Assembly: GCF_001680005.1 (NCBI RefSeq)
Contig: NC_033566.1
Span: 1,302,001-1,366,000 of the forward strand
Length of the DNA stretch: 64,000 nt
Direction: 5' to 3'
DNA from: Plasmodium coatneyi
Lineage: Eukaryota > Apicomplexa > Aconoidasida > Haemosporida > Plasmodiidae
Below are positions 34,301-42,431 of this stretch, piece by piece. Position 1 is the first letter of the stretch; each line of letters starts with the position of its first letter. A program made the position numbers and the translations under genes. The notes beneath the pieces were generated by a model. The model was not told the origin of the DNA and ran no database searches. It saw nothing but the letters and a program-made list of their open reading frames with translations.

Positions 34301-36348
34301 TGTCCTGTTCCATTTCGAATGAGAGGAATGATATTGGGAAAGACGTCACAAAGGAGGAGAAGTTAGACCATGTGAAGGAGGAGCAGTTAAAAAGGAAATC
34401 ACTGAACATGGTCCAGGCGAAAGAACTGTTTAACTCGTGCGAAGAGACCTACTCTCAGTTGATCTTCTCAGAGAGGAGTGTATTTTTGAAGCATGTTCAG
34501 GGGGATAAGCAGAATGTGGAGGGAAGTGGAAAAAGTAGTGAAGAAGCGAACCGCCATGGGTTGCCTTGCCTGGAGGACGCCTCTAATAAGCAGTACAGGT
34601 TTATGGACAGACACAACAGCCTTTCGTCAGATAAGTCCCGAAAAGGTTGCAACCACGTGTATGCTGATGACGAATCTAGGCACCTTCCTGTGCGGGAAAA
34701 AATCGTCCAAGAAAGTGAAAAGAGTATGAGATGCACCGACGGTCGTATAGAACATGATTGTGCGTATGAGAAGAATCCAAGAGGGTTTTCGACCTTCCCC
34801 TCACAAAGTGGTAATTCAAGGGAAGGTGGTTTCACCCGGGGTAGATATGATCCAACAAGCGAAGTGGTGCAAGCAGATGAAATTGGCTGTTTAAAAAAGG
34901 GCAACATCCTTCGCGATGAAAACATGAAAGACATAATTGACATTCTGGTGAAGAGCAAATATCTGAGGGGGTCCAAGTACGAAGATTCCCTGAGCAGCAA
35001 CGTGGAGTGTTCACACGAGCGCGGCAGAAGTAACTCCCGTTGTTTGTATTGTGCCTGCATGGCTGGGTTGAATTACAACCACGCTGTGGAAGGTGCGATG
35101 GAAGAGGGTGACAACAAGAATGCAAACTTCGACCGGGAAGAAGATAACATGGAAAGGCACCCCCCCTGCGAAGGAGAAGAAAACAACTTGTGCAATTCGT
35201 CTTGTCGTTACTGCAGCTTTTACACCGAATTGTTAAAGGTGTTAAGGCAAAATAAGGGTGTCGAAAGGGGGGACGAGTATGGCTTGAATAAGGGATGTAA
35301 CAATGTAGATAAGCAAGTAAGGAAGTATTCATATAACATTGAAGGTTCAAGTTCGATGAGGGAGTATTGCAGTGAGGAGATGCTTACAACCGAAGTTAGT
35401 AGTGGTAATGGCATGCTTCCCGTCGAGTTGTGCAATCGTATTTTTAATTATATGTTGCAAAGGGCAGGAAGTGAACTGGTTGCTCGTGGCAGCGCGAAGG
35501 AGATGCCTCATCGGAGTGAACAATATAACGCAGAAATGGAAAACAACGCCAAGCAACGATCCATGGGTGATGCCATCCAGAACGGTAGAACTAGGAGAAC
35601 GAAGAGGGAGATCATTAGTGCATTGTTGGAGGAACTGCTTAGTTCGCTACCGATGGACGACTTAGATGTGGAATGCAGCACCAGCTTGTCTGACTACACG
35701 GAAGGGATGACAAGGATGAATCAGAACAGAGAAGATGAAAACGGTGAGTTTGCTGACTATGTTGGGGAAAATGCCCCACGGTATGACCACAGCCGAGGAC
35801 GCCCCTACGATTGGATACGGAACGTTTCCCGTAATGTCGCCTCGAAGGACGAATTGGGGAGGCCGCCCCTGCTGAACATGCCACACGTGAGAACAAACAC
35901 GCAAAGAAAAAAAGACAGTAGCCACTTCGCCAGACAAGCACAAACGAAGGAATTGCTCCCCATCGGTGAAAAACAGACCGACTTTATAATGAGCAAGGAT
36001 AACTTTGATTTGATAGCAAATTTTATAAACGACGTTAAGGTGCAGAGGTACAGTACGCGTGTAGACATGAAGGACCATAGGACCTTCCACGATAGGGAAA
36101 ACAGCCTCACGGATCATATTCTGCCTCAGCAGAGCAGTAACCAGATTAGCCTGAGGAGGAAGAAGAAGCAGAACGGGCATGCCGATGAGGTTAATGATCA
36201 CGAAGGGGAAGAAAGTGAAAGTGAAATGGAAAGTGAAGAAAACGTCTTAGGTCTTTATAGAGGAAAAGCGGCAAATGAAAAAATGCTAAAAATGAAAAGT
36301 CGTGGTAATATGAACAATTTATTGCTCGCCGACTCGGTAAATAAATAA
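28315..36348 (+). CDS. AP2Tel: AP2Tel-like ApiAP2 protein (giant, non-canonical AP2 domain)
   Basis: About 2677 residues in one long exon. Almost all is low-complexity, acidic and Asn/Ser/Lys/Gly-rich sequence. One compact ordered segment at residues about 1350-1405 (nt 32362-32529) reads as a divergent AP2 domain: WQPHFHPHNKEFRVRYRY, then GSMRLKTISCKNYGYIPSKK, then a hydrophobic helix ILFLFRWLLCGKY. It is followed by a Lys/Arg-rich helical stretch to about residue 1500. P. falciparum AP2Tel (also giant, with a non-canonical AP2 domain) is reported to bind telomere repeats; the neighbours here (chorismate synthase, LeuRS) match its locus as I remember it. Start: ATG 28315 lies 3 bases after an acceptor-like CTCTGCAG, so an upstream exon is possible. 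The frame also runs open to 28285 without an ATG. Two 12-bp-unit repeats lie near residues 307-345 and 522-543. Confidence 0.85.
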   Translation: MVNREEEEATKSDEENTNPDEENGKITCTERKGNCTEEFLAQPNGKQEKDCYVEKGTHPNYSNRSENSDMAADRRFDASVVEHWGGKKGSTIHEKEDKEELNSADRKGNRKANSQVLCVEIKSHPKDENASSPLRGRTKLEPPYPGESFAKEEASVAGGTGQMGHTCQPIQATQAAPNRSNSQAGPWDEKSSGNFTCTREHLDLGNNQQSRKSGHMHNRAEVQEDEYSKIGTDPTVSTIGEETICGNDSNKVSVKFVSDFHACNNRTEKMKEEIFGAEDEEDEIMREGKNDREGAGENEKKGELTIEPKIGVKMEAKIEARMDAKIYAKIDARIDAKIDAKSEPGSEIISRARNGTPGESPSTDQSVSQMSHLGHTSSKYTQSAFSNNTNGLNDPYDLPTEEISQKDVIIKKKNFAQEGTLESTWSSGQDNSDDHSDFNRTVNYKIGQKVLLKGTGTSEVVSDDSRGSSEEGANGEKGNSTYLPNELEEHASIFDEKSSENSSLMGTEKECIRTRVSGKSGIRAHAKAHAKLHTKVRAKLHTQSDEASITLLDAHLEEQSNFQSEQNRRERKGTNFSEKVKKNKKGGHFLNISRRGSNTIRRTTNLSVEHHHYGSFFHPKGKCATPGIVKYEGLRGENLSPNFSGLTQKKDSVNENGHDESEEEKLLIQHSDKGKIIKENCKMDNSDMIEFIVTSHGRTSQKGENGKEAKVNADVCADENNIRSRDCYVPKQERKFAHSAGQSDAEKEPPSGRLLPEGVFPYEDINHGMEIFVNSKSNELSNGKDKIKQGDDNVEKGPFQMSHLSTTPEVSRMTRMSSLKKAQENKGENLTKSNYENLVVGRITKKSGSPKGRHHQKEIFSSEASLSSEGGDEGSDGSIDSDDHYDEHDDGMLDETALRKDYPSSCIRRSGSEWKNGSPIDNHQWDGNIKSEKSDVDEYNRVGRFHVEGRKEHPNFYEETCEDSSESDIINNNCRDKVASRGEDYYSQGVQTQHRLRENRQNRQGKHSSMSQLNRLDQPDQPDGRSDAPPVDLKSNYDRGQGEARAAINGRNYLNKAEVKMENLKLHNGMQRSNNGDNSTLDDEFDQWKMEGGDGHADDKKRKNMFQSNGGHRIIKEVDGTWKNDNWVDATGVMKLGETQRWERDERIHRGERNKRRVEEDKGSRNDDEDDNNGDHGNDADRDSVESFGRRTDRAVPGEDLPDRGGYNDVGDEADAEANGEVTDGEDASHLCEIQRHIDYIMQNDEIDFSRINVKPSKNYVKINSFIDRYVVRYDELQDSELLFCFGESSEEDVMTRKRSSMKEGDDDGDESQNDKLTCMRKKNGASSYKKKNKQQKNRKINYDAIDTMWQPHFHPHNKEFRVRYRYKGSMRLKTISCKNYGYIPSKKISILFLFRWLLCGKYIAEKTKRSRLSITDINDCNLSDLLSKRRNKNNGYLTDDEWKALEEKKSKEFYDHVYKINDFLMRNYKDDSFVNKLKVIISSCDKQFKREEVLHILNQCLRDKLISERNRESLLRGDVGKVDCTVESAIDSSLSGGDTLTDTRSRNFKDRRDQQRGPTKGHLLGESAPQVYSKKRKRTFNLGVDLYTNDSMDGGSINHSSGGSSSSSNSGSNNVGDNRGKASFASNKRNKEENNPMWMGRYSRPSGTDTERGNNGNRRLYQVGANTIGMNYLPVHSAETELSDKPGGRNPQLCNNKVVIVDHGVHIGHVGNLHEGGDVVHGRSANVQANGNVIRESFTKAGGRSSAHHRISRGNFLRSHPSGSNPPASYPSCADLEKLSNTEEIRDYYNSLIELKKSLYIRSQDGDMDDQVRYANMNDNFMELLNKESLRSSSIGNGKSSRSSHNSMDPQFTKESDAFLFAIYYANRERVATMVSTNGGGGDISPPNEGVTTSGRKVLSPPTCDGMNTPAERMEKVDLKRDVVNPKMDEKNTEMVTKPSGSSLLSQENNYLNVYPNLNHINSSKKISNVSTCPSLGVSSYSVGGHTQGDKKNGLSCSISNERNDIGKDVTKEEKLDHVKEEQLKRKSLNMVQAKELFNSCEETYSQLIFSERSVFLKHVQGDKQNVEGSGKSSEEANRHGLPCLEDASNKQYRFMDRHNSLSSDKSRKGCNHVYADDESRHLPVREKIVQESEKSMRCTDGRIEHDCAYEKNPRGFSTFPSQSGNSREGGFTRGRYDPTSEVVQADEIGCLKKGNILRDENMKDIIDILVKSKYLRGSKYEDSLSSNVECSHERGRSNSRCLYCACMAGLNYNHAVEGAMEEGDNKNANFDREEDNMERHPPCEGEENNLCNSSCRYCSFYTELLKVLRQNKGVERGDEYGLNKGCNNVDKQVRKYSYNIEGSSSMREYCSEEMLTTEVSSGNGMLPVELCNRIFNYMLQRAGSELVARGSAKEMPHRSEQYNAEMENNAKQRSMGDAIQNGRTRRTKREIISALLEELLSSLPMDDLDVECSTSLSDYTEGMTRMNQNREDENGEFADYVGENAPRYDHSRGRPYDWIRNVSRNVASKDELGRPPLLNMPHVRTNTQRKKDSSHFARQAQTKELLPIGEKQTDFIMSKDNFDLIANFINDVKVQRYSTRVDMKDHRTFHDRENSLTDHILPQQSSNQISLRRKKKQNGHADEVNDHEGEESESEMESEENVLGLYRGKAANEKMLKMKSRGNMNNLLLADSVNK
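29233..29341 (+). repeat. In-frame 12-bp repeat in AP2Tel-like gene (D/EAKI-type)
   Basis: Eight or so imperfect copies of a 12-bp unit GCCAAAATAGAT encode tetrapeptides such as DAKI, DARI, YAKI and EARM. The unit length preserves the frame, so copy number could vary between isolates without breaking the gene. Confidence 0.85.
29880..29942 (+). repeat. In-frame 12-bp repeat in AP2Tel-like gene (HAK/LHTK-type)
   Basis: About five imperfect 12-bp units (GCRCATGCAAAG) encode RAHAKAHAKLHTKVRAKLHT, a basic His/Lys/Ala stretch. A second, independent tetrapeptide repeat in the same gene. Confidence 0.75.
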
Positions 36349-37907
36349 CCTGTGAAAGGAAAGTGGTGATCATATTAGATGAAGGGCAAAGCCTACAGGT
36401 GGAGTTATTTTCCCGGCAGGAAAAAGGATGCGAACTTTTAAATTTTAAAATAAAGAAGTGAATAGCGCGCCAACTTGGATCATATATAGAATCCTCTGCC
36501 GCTCCGAAATGAACTCCACTTGTTGTTCACCGTCGAGCATTTCACATTTTTTTAAATTGGAAGGAAGAATTGTGCGGCCGACCTGGACTTCATGGTGAGC
36601 ATTTCTTCTGTCTTTATGTAAGCGTTTTGTTTTATGTAAACCTGTCCACAATCGATGGGTGCATCCATCCCCATTCGCTCCCTTTAGCGTAATTACAGCT
36701 AGATAGGGGTAGCTTGCGCCATTCTGCTGTGGCGCCTGCATGAATAAATGTGTAACAAGTGCATTACGTGGGAACATTCCCTCACGTGAGAAGGCCCCCT
36801 TATTTTTTTTTGTGACAATATTTTCCCGAAATTGTAATCCCCCTCCCAGGGTGCAATTTCTTATGCATATTTTACAACAGTGAAAAATTTTGTTTTATGT
36901 ACCGTGTAAACTAATGGAATGAATATCGAGCGATGGTGACGCCTGTGGAGGTTGTCGCGTTTTTATGAGTGTGATGACCACCGTGATGGCCGCTGTGATG
37001 ATCAGCTTGATTGCTCCCACTGCGGTATTTGCATGGCCGAATCTGCATAACTCCGACACTTCAAAGATGGGCTGATGTGGGTGAAGCTCCTTTTTGAAAT
37101 AGGTCACCCTTCCGTGTGTATACCATGTGAGTGCATGTGTAAACAGCTTATGTGCCTACCGCTAATGGGTGATGACCCCACATTGGCTTTTAACTTTTTT
37201 TAAAAAAATGATATTGCTCTTGTCTCTTCACCCATCCATGTCTCCGATTTATTTATTTTTTTGCATAGTGAGTGTAATTTTTACTCCCCCGCGTCTTTCC
37301 TGACGCACCTGTCTCTTTTACACTAACTTTTGTTTTAAATTCCATTTTTACGTATTAATGTTGTGACACGGGGGTGGGCAAACACACACAAAGGTGAGGT
37401 GATATAGCAATGGTTGGAGAAAAGGAAAAGGGTTTAGGGGGGATATTTGCCGCCCCTATTTTTCTGACCGTACAGAAATATGCTCTGGGCAATTTTCCCC
37501 ATTTTGCGGGTAAAGCGCGGGCTGGACTTTGTCTTTCCATTTTTTGCACGGGTTGGCATTATTTTACATCAATGCGTCCCCTTCACTTTTGCTCACACGA
37601 AATGTCTTTTATTATTTTTTTTTATCATAAAAAGCTTAGTTCGATTAAAAACCGTTTTAATTAAAAAAAAACATCACTTGTGTGATTCAAAAATTGAAAA
37701 GTACTAATATGACACACTTATTAAAACGATACGTAGGGGGCTTTTCATCCCAACAACAATGAGAAGGTCATTTTCGCAGTGTGAAAGGTGGCCCTTTTCG
37801 TTGGCCCGAAATGTGCTACACATGTGTCTACATGCGCGAAGGGGGATAGAATGTTCCGCTTTGGCTAGCTACCAATTTTACTGTTTTTTTTTAGCTTCCT
37901 TCCCCTG
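36349..37907. other. Convergent intergenic region (AP2Tel / LeuRS 3' ends)
   Basis: About 1.56 kb between two convergent genes. It should hold both 3' UTRs. A locally repetitive stretch (36962-37020, built on GTGATGRCC) gives hydrophobic open frames on both strands, but none has a good start plus splice partners. No gene is called here. Confidence 0.55.
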
Positions 37908-40900
37908 TTATGATTCCGTGGTGTACATAAAAATGGATGGATTCCCCGGGTTGGCTAACTTATAAATATCTGTATCGTCAATGGGGGATTTATTTGTATT
38001 TTCCATAATGTGAATGTCGCCCAGGTTTAGGCTCCTCCTAATAAATTCTACGTTGTTTTTTATGAGTTGTATTTCATCATAGGGGAGACTCAGCTCGTAC
38101 TGGTTGTTGTTGAGCGTAACGTTGTCCTTGACTAGAAAAGTAGCAAAACTTAAGATTTCCTTTTTTTCATTTTTTGGCAATTTATTTACGTAGTCATTTT
38201 GTACCAAAAGGTTTATGTAATTGGTGGGTAGCTTCTTATCCTCACTGTTGTTAATAATTCGGTTAAGAATTTCGATGATTTTTTTTTGCGTGTCGTTGTA
38301 CTCCTTGGCAACGTAGACGATGGCTTTGAATTTGGTTCCCTCATCGTCGTCCTCCTTGTACTCTTCCGACTTCTGTTCCTCAGCTACACCTTTTTCATCT
38401 GGTGCACGTTTCGCCCCGCTTCCGGTACCGTTACGTGTATTCTTGGCGCCCTTCAGCTTGTTATTTTTATTCATGACCTTATCGTAGGACTTCCTAAAAA
38501 TTTCCACCACGTTGAGCAGATTGTTGTACTGCTTGTGCATGACGATGGAATAGCTGGTGTTGTCGGAGGAGGGCCACTTTTGGTTGACGAGAAAATCCTC
38601 CTTCTTTAAAATGTACGTCCAAATGTGTTCCGTGACGTGGGGAATGAGGGGGTTGATTATCAGACAAATCCTTTCTATGAAAAAGTTTACTGTCTCCTTG
38701 TGCATGTGAATTTTGTCACACATAATTCGGTAGGTGTCCCTTTTAAGTAGCATGTCGTAGAAGCCATACTTCAGGACATCCCTGAAGAGCAGCTTCTCAT
38801 ACGCCTCCTTACACTTATTGGTGAGGTAGTTTATTTCATTTTCGAAAATCGAGTCAATAAAAGTTTTCTCTCCACATCGAAAAATGTAAACGTTATTTTT
38901 CGTCTCGATGGAAAAGTTAATCAGATTATACAACTTCATAATGGCGCTATTTGCTGTATCCGTGTTGAAGTTTGCGTCTTCGATGGAATCTCCTGCATCT
39001 GCCAAGGCGATTCTAGTCCCATCACTTGTGTACAAATTTATGCTCTCCTTTAGGGTAATAAAATTTCCCTTACTTTTAGACATTTTCTCTTTATTTACTA
39101 GGACGTGCCCGTTACAGAAAAAGGATTTAGGAAAATATTTCACCGTCTTGTGTGCATCCAAATCGAGCTGATCAATTTGGTTCATAATTTCTCCTTGTCG
39201 TTCTAGGATGCTCTTCTCATCATTCGTCTCCTTCTGTTTATTGTTGTATGTTTTGTCTCCCCAAATAGCTACGTGGTTAAATAAAGCCATTGTTAAGTGG
39301 TTAAAGATTAAGTCTTTTCCTGATATTCTCACGTCGAACGGGTACCAATACTGGAACTCCCTTCTCATTCTTTGCAATTTCTCTAGACTAATATTTTTGC
39401 TGATTTTTTCCGTGTCATCACTTATGTCGAAGACGTAGTCGAAGAAGGCATCGTTCAGATCCGCTGCGTCGATATCGAGGAGACCAGGCACACTTCCATC
39501 CACGTTGCCCTGCAGGAAGTGGCTGATCGTGTAGTACGCCATGTAGATGGTCGAGTCGGACAGACTTTCGATAAGCTCCTTCTCAGAGTCGGCACCAGGT
39601 TGGGTAACCCCCTCATTGGTGTGTTCGTTAGCACTGTGACTGTTATGTTGTGCAGCACCGTCAGTACCCCCCTGTAGCGCATTAAAATTGGGCATGTGTG
39701 TACCCAACCCATAGGCCCTGCTGCAGGACCAGTCGTCCAGCCAAAAAATCACGTGCTGCAATTGCTTGTGCAGAACCTCATTATACGTCTGGAAGTTGTT
39801 CTTCTTCATCTGAATCAGGACGTCTTTTTTAAAATCCAAATTACCATAGTTGATGTACCACTGGTTGCACAGAGCAGCAATACACTTGACGTTGTTCCTG
39901 TCGATGACTAGCACCTCCGGTTCGCTGTATAGGAATCCCTCATTATTTTTTACTATGTACTGCTTAACCAGCTTTCTACAGTTGTAAATTTTCATGCCCT
40001 TATATGGTTCCACCGTCATGGTGCCTTCAAAGTATTGTTTCTTGTATAGGGTCTCTTTAACCTTCTGCAACTTGGCATCCTTATAGGAAGATATTTTTTC
40101 CAATTCGTAGAAGTACTTTCCCGTGTTGTCCCCTATATCTGGTAACTGAATACAGGAGAAACTTTCATTGTGCAGGAAATCTTCCTTCAGGTTGTACTTT
40201 TCGCAGTAGTATGCCTGCTTCCTTTGTATATCTTGTAGACAGGCATAGTCGTCTGCACTGTCACTGGATACACATGGAACAATCGCTGTTGCTATATTCA
40301 TTTTGATTGTGGTCATTGGGAGAATATATAAATCTTTTTTTTTTGACAAATTTGAGTAGGTCCTCAGACCGACTAGTTCTTCCCCTTTTATTTTCATCAA
40401 AATGAAAAGGTCGCTAAGGGGGGATAAGACGTCATCTCCAGAGCGGGCGTCCTTTGATTGACCGGTCAACTTGGACGATCCACCACAACCCTTGCTAAGC
40501 ATCGGTATTACGCCCTGGTAAGCCAAATTGTACAAACTGTTCTCTGAGCATATGTAGACATTCTCACACGCATCCATTATTTCTTCCCTCGTCATGACGT
40601 TGTTCACGTAATTCTTGTCCCCATAGTGCAGCCTCTGTTTGTTGAACCCTAACGTAACGTAGTAATATTCAGTTGGATTCACGAAGGTATAATTCTGCCC
40701 ATAAGCTGTCTCTGGTTTCAGGGTACTAGCAAGAAGGACAATTTTTTTTTGGCTAAAAAAGTCTTCACTCATCATAATATTATTTTTTAAAAAATCGTTT
40801 TCATTCTTTTTTACATTTTTTGAATAAATTTGAAAAAATTCCTTAGAATCATGTACATATATTTTGAGGAGGGTAAATTCTTGACACTTGACTCCCTCTC

Positions 40901-41684
40901 CTTCTGACCTTTCGTGATCTGCACAGGCCTGGTTGTTGACTCGACTGAAAATGGTCATTCTGCTTCCGTAGTAAATTAGGTTCTTCTTATAAAGGGTGTT
41001 GAAATGCCAATTCACGAATTTATCGTAGTATGGATTCATATTCGTGGTGATGAAGGACCTCCTCCAGTCGCAGAAAAGACCCAAAGAACTCAAATGATCC
41101 TTCGCTTTGGAGGAAAAATAATAGCACCAATATTGTGGCTTCTGAAAGTGGTGGATTTCTTCATCGCTTATATCCATTTGTTTCATAATTTCGTACTGCG
41201 TGTTTTGCTTAGATCCTTTTGACTGTTGTTTACTTTTGTTGGACCTGAAGACCGTTGCGTCTGTCTGTTTCTTCTTCCCTGATTCTTGTTCCAATTGGGC
41301 GGTCTCAACAAGGTTGGCTTCTCCCACGTGGTGATCATTGCTAATTTCGTTTTTACTACCATCTGGGGATTTTCCCAAGACTTTTCCCTTTAACTCGTTC
41401 TTCAATTTGTCTGCACACACAACGATCGGTGTGCCTGTGCAGTGGAAAGCAAATGGAAGCAGCACATTCTGACACGTCATATTTTTGTAACGGACCAGGA
41501 ACTCCAACTTGCTCAATGTGAAGGCATGACCTATGTGTAACAACCCATTCATGTATGGGTAGGGGAAATTACCCGTGAACCTCGACTCATTATTATCGAT
41601 GAATTCTTTTTCGTACACATTATGTTCCTTCCATAAATTTTGGATGTTCTTTTCAATATTCAGTAGGTTCATTCGCCGAGCCAT
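37908..41684 (-). CDS. LeuRS: Leucyl-tRNA synthetase (eukaryotic/archaeal type)
   Basis: Charges tRNA-Leu with leucine. Single exon, 1258 residues. Class Ia signatures: FPYPYMNGLLHIGHAF (HIGH at 50-53) and KEKMSKSKGNF (KMSKS near residue 866). Between them lies the CP1 editing region (for example LASTLKPETAYGQNYTFVNP, with the conserved T-rich loop). The anticodon-binding region starts around CHAYEKLLF-like helices near 930. The C-terminus ends LANPGNPSIFMYTTES, resembling the C-terminal domain of archaeal/eukaryotic enzymes. Parasite-specific inserts are Lys/Ser/Gln-rich at about 95-170 and Lys/Glu-rich at about 1075-1125. No leader is seen, so this is the cytosolic enzyme. It is divergent from the RUS-like gene and convergent with the AP2Tel-like gene. 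Start: ATG 41684; MNLLNIE four codons later is an alternative. Confidence 0.96.
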   Translation of the reverse strand: MARRMNLLNIEKNIQNLWKEHNVYEKEFIDNNESRFTGNFPYPYMNGLLHIGHAFTLSKLEFLVRYKNMTCQNVLLPFAFHCTGTPIVVCADKLKNELKGKVLGKSPDGSKNEISNDHHVGEANLVETAQLEQESGKKKQTDATVFRSNKSKQQSKGSKQNTQYEIMKQMDISDEEIHHFQKPQYWCYYFSSKAKDHLSSLGLFCDWRRSFITTNMNPYYDKFVNWHFNTLYKKNLIYYGSRMTIFSRVNNQACADHERSEGEGVKCQEFTLLKIYVHDSKEFFQIYSKNVKKNENDFLKNNIMMSEDFFSQKKIVLLASTLKPETAYGQNYTFVNPTEYYYVTLGFNKQRLHYGDKNYVNNVMTREEIMDACENVYICSENSLYNLAYQGVIPMLSKGCGGSSKLTGQSKDARSGDDVLSPLSDLFILMKIKGEELVGLRTYSNLSKKKDLYILPMTTIKMNIATAIVPCVSSDSADDYACLQDIQRKQAYYCEKYNLKEDFLHNESFSCIQLPDIGDNTGKYFYELEKISSYKDAKLQKVKETLYKKQYFEGTMTVEPYKGMKIYNCRKLVKQYIVKNNEGFLYSEPEVLVIDRNNVKCIAALCNQWYINYGNLDFKKDVLIQMKKNNFQTYNEVLHKQLQHVIFWLDDWSCSRAYGLGTHMPNFNALQGGTDGAAQHNSHSANEHTNEGVTQPGADSEKELIESLSDSTIYMAYYTISHFLQGNVDGSVPGLLDIDAADLNDAFFDYVFDISDDTEKISKNISLEKLQRMRREFQYWYPFDVRISGKDLIFNHLTMALFNHVAIWGDKTYNNKQKETNDEKSILERQGEIMNQIDQLDLDAHKTVKYFPKSFFCNGHVLVNKEKMSKSKGNFITLKESINLYTSDGTRIALADAGDSIEDANFNTDTANSAIMKLYNLINFSIETKNNVYIFRCGEKTFIDSIFENEINYLTNKCKEAYEKLLFRDVLKYGFYDMLLKRDTYRIMCDKIHMHKETVNFFIERICLIINPLIPHVTEHIWTYILKKEDFLVNQKWPSSDNTSYSIVMHKQYNNLLNVVEIFRKSYDKVMNKNNKLKGAKNTRNGTGSGAKRAPDEKGVAEEQKSEEYKEDDDEGTKFKAIVYVAKEYNDTQKKIIEILNRIINNSEDKKLPTNYINLLVQNDYVNKLPKNEKKEILSFATFLVKDNVTLNNNQYELSLPYDEIQLIKNNVEFIRRSLNLGDIHIMENTNKSPIDDTDIYKLANPGNPSIFMYTTES

Positions 41685-42398
41685 GGTTGGCTGTTGGGGT
41701 GTGGATCAGAAGCGGGCAAGGCAAGTGTTTTATGTAGGTGAGGTTAAGCCCCGTACAAGAGTGATCACCCTACATGTGCACTTGGGAAGAGGCACCCGCG
41801 TTTGCGTCTGCTCGGAGGAGAGGGACAAACTGGGGACAAAGTTTATTATGGCAAAGCAAAAAGGAGTGTTTGTCAGCCTGAATGGCAGCCCGATTTTTGT
41901 TGCGTAATTGTTTCCCCCTTTGCCGCCAATCCGGTTGCCCCTTTTCTTGATCCCTTCCCGTAGTGGGACCCCCTGACTGCACGTTCACGCGGTGGAGAGC
42001 CACACGTGCAGACTCCAGCTGCAACAAAAAACAAAACAAATGGAGTGGAACAAAGTTCGAAACTTATCGTTCAAAATATATATGCATAATCGTACAAATC
42101 GACTTGGCCTGCTGGGTTGCTGACGAGATTATCGTATGGACACCTGCGTTCACGCCACAGCAATCCACATTCGCCCGCCTGCATAATGCGTAATGCTTCG
42201 AATGGAGCTTTGTTAAACGGGGGGCCGCCGTACATATGTAGAGAATGCAGCTTGGGGGAAGCGTACTCATATATATCATGTACATAAATAAAAATATGAA
42301 CATGTATAAATATATAAAAATATATATATAAAGAGTACCATGGAAAAGTTCTGAAACTTTAAAAAAAAAAAAAATTATAAAAAAGCTGAACAGGTCAG

Positions 42399-42431
<33 letters not shown>

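Noticed and set aside
28708..36373. Many long antisense open frames across the AP2Tel-like gene
   Set aside because: Shadows of a long low-complexity coding exon; they have no starts, domains or splice partners.
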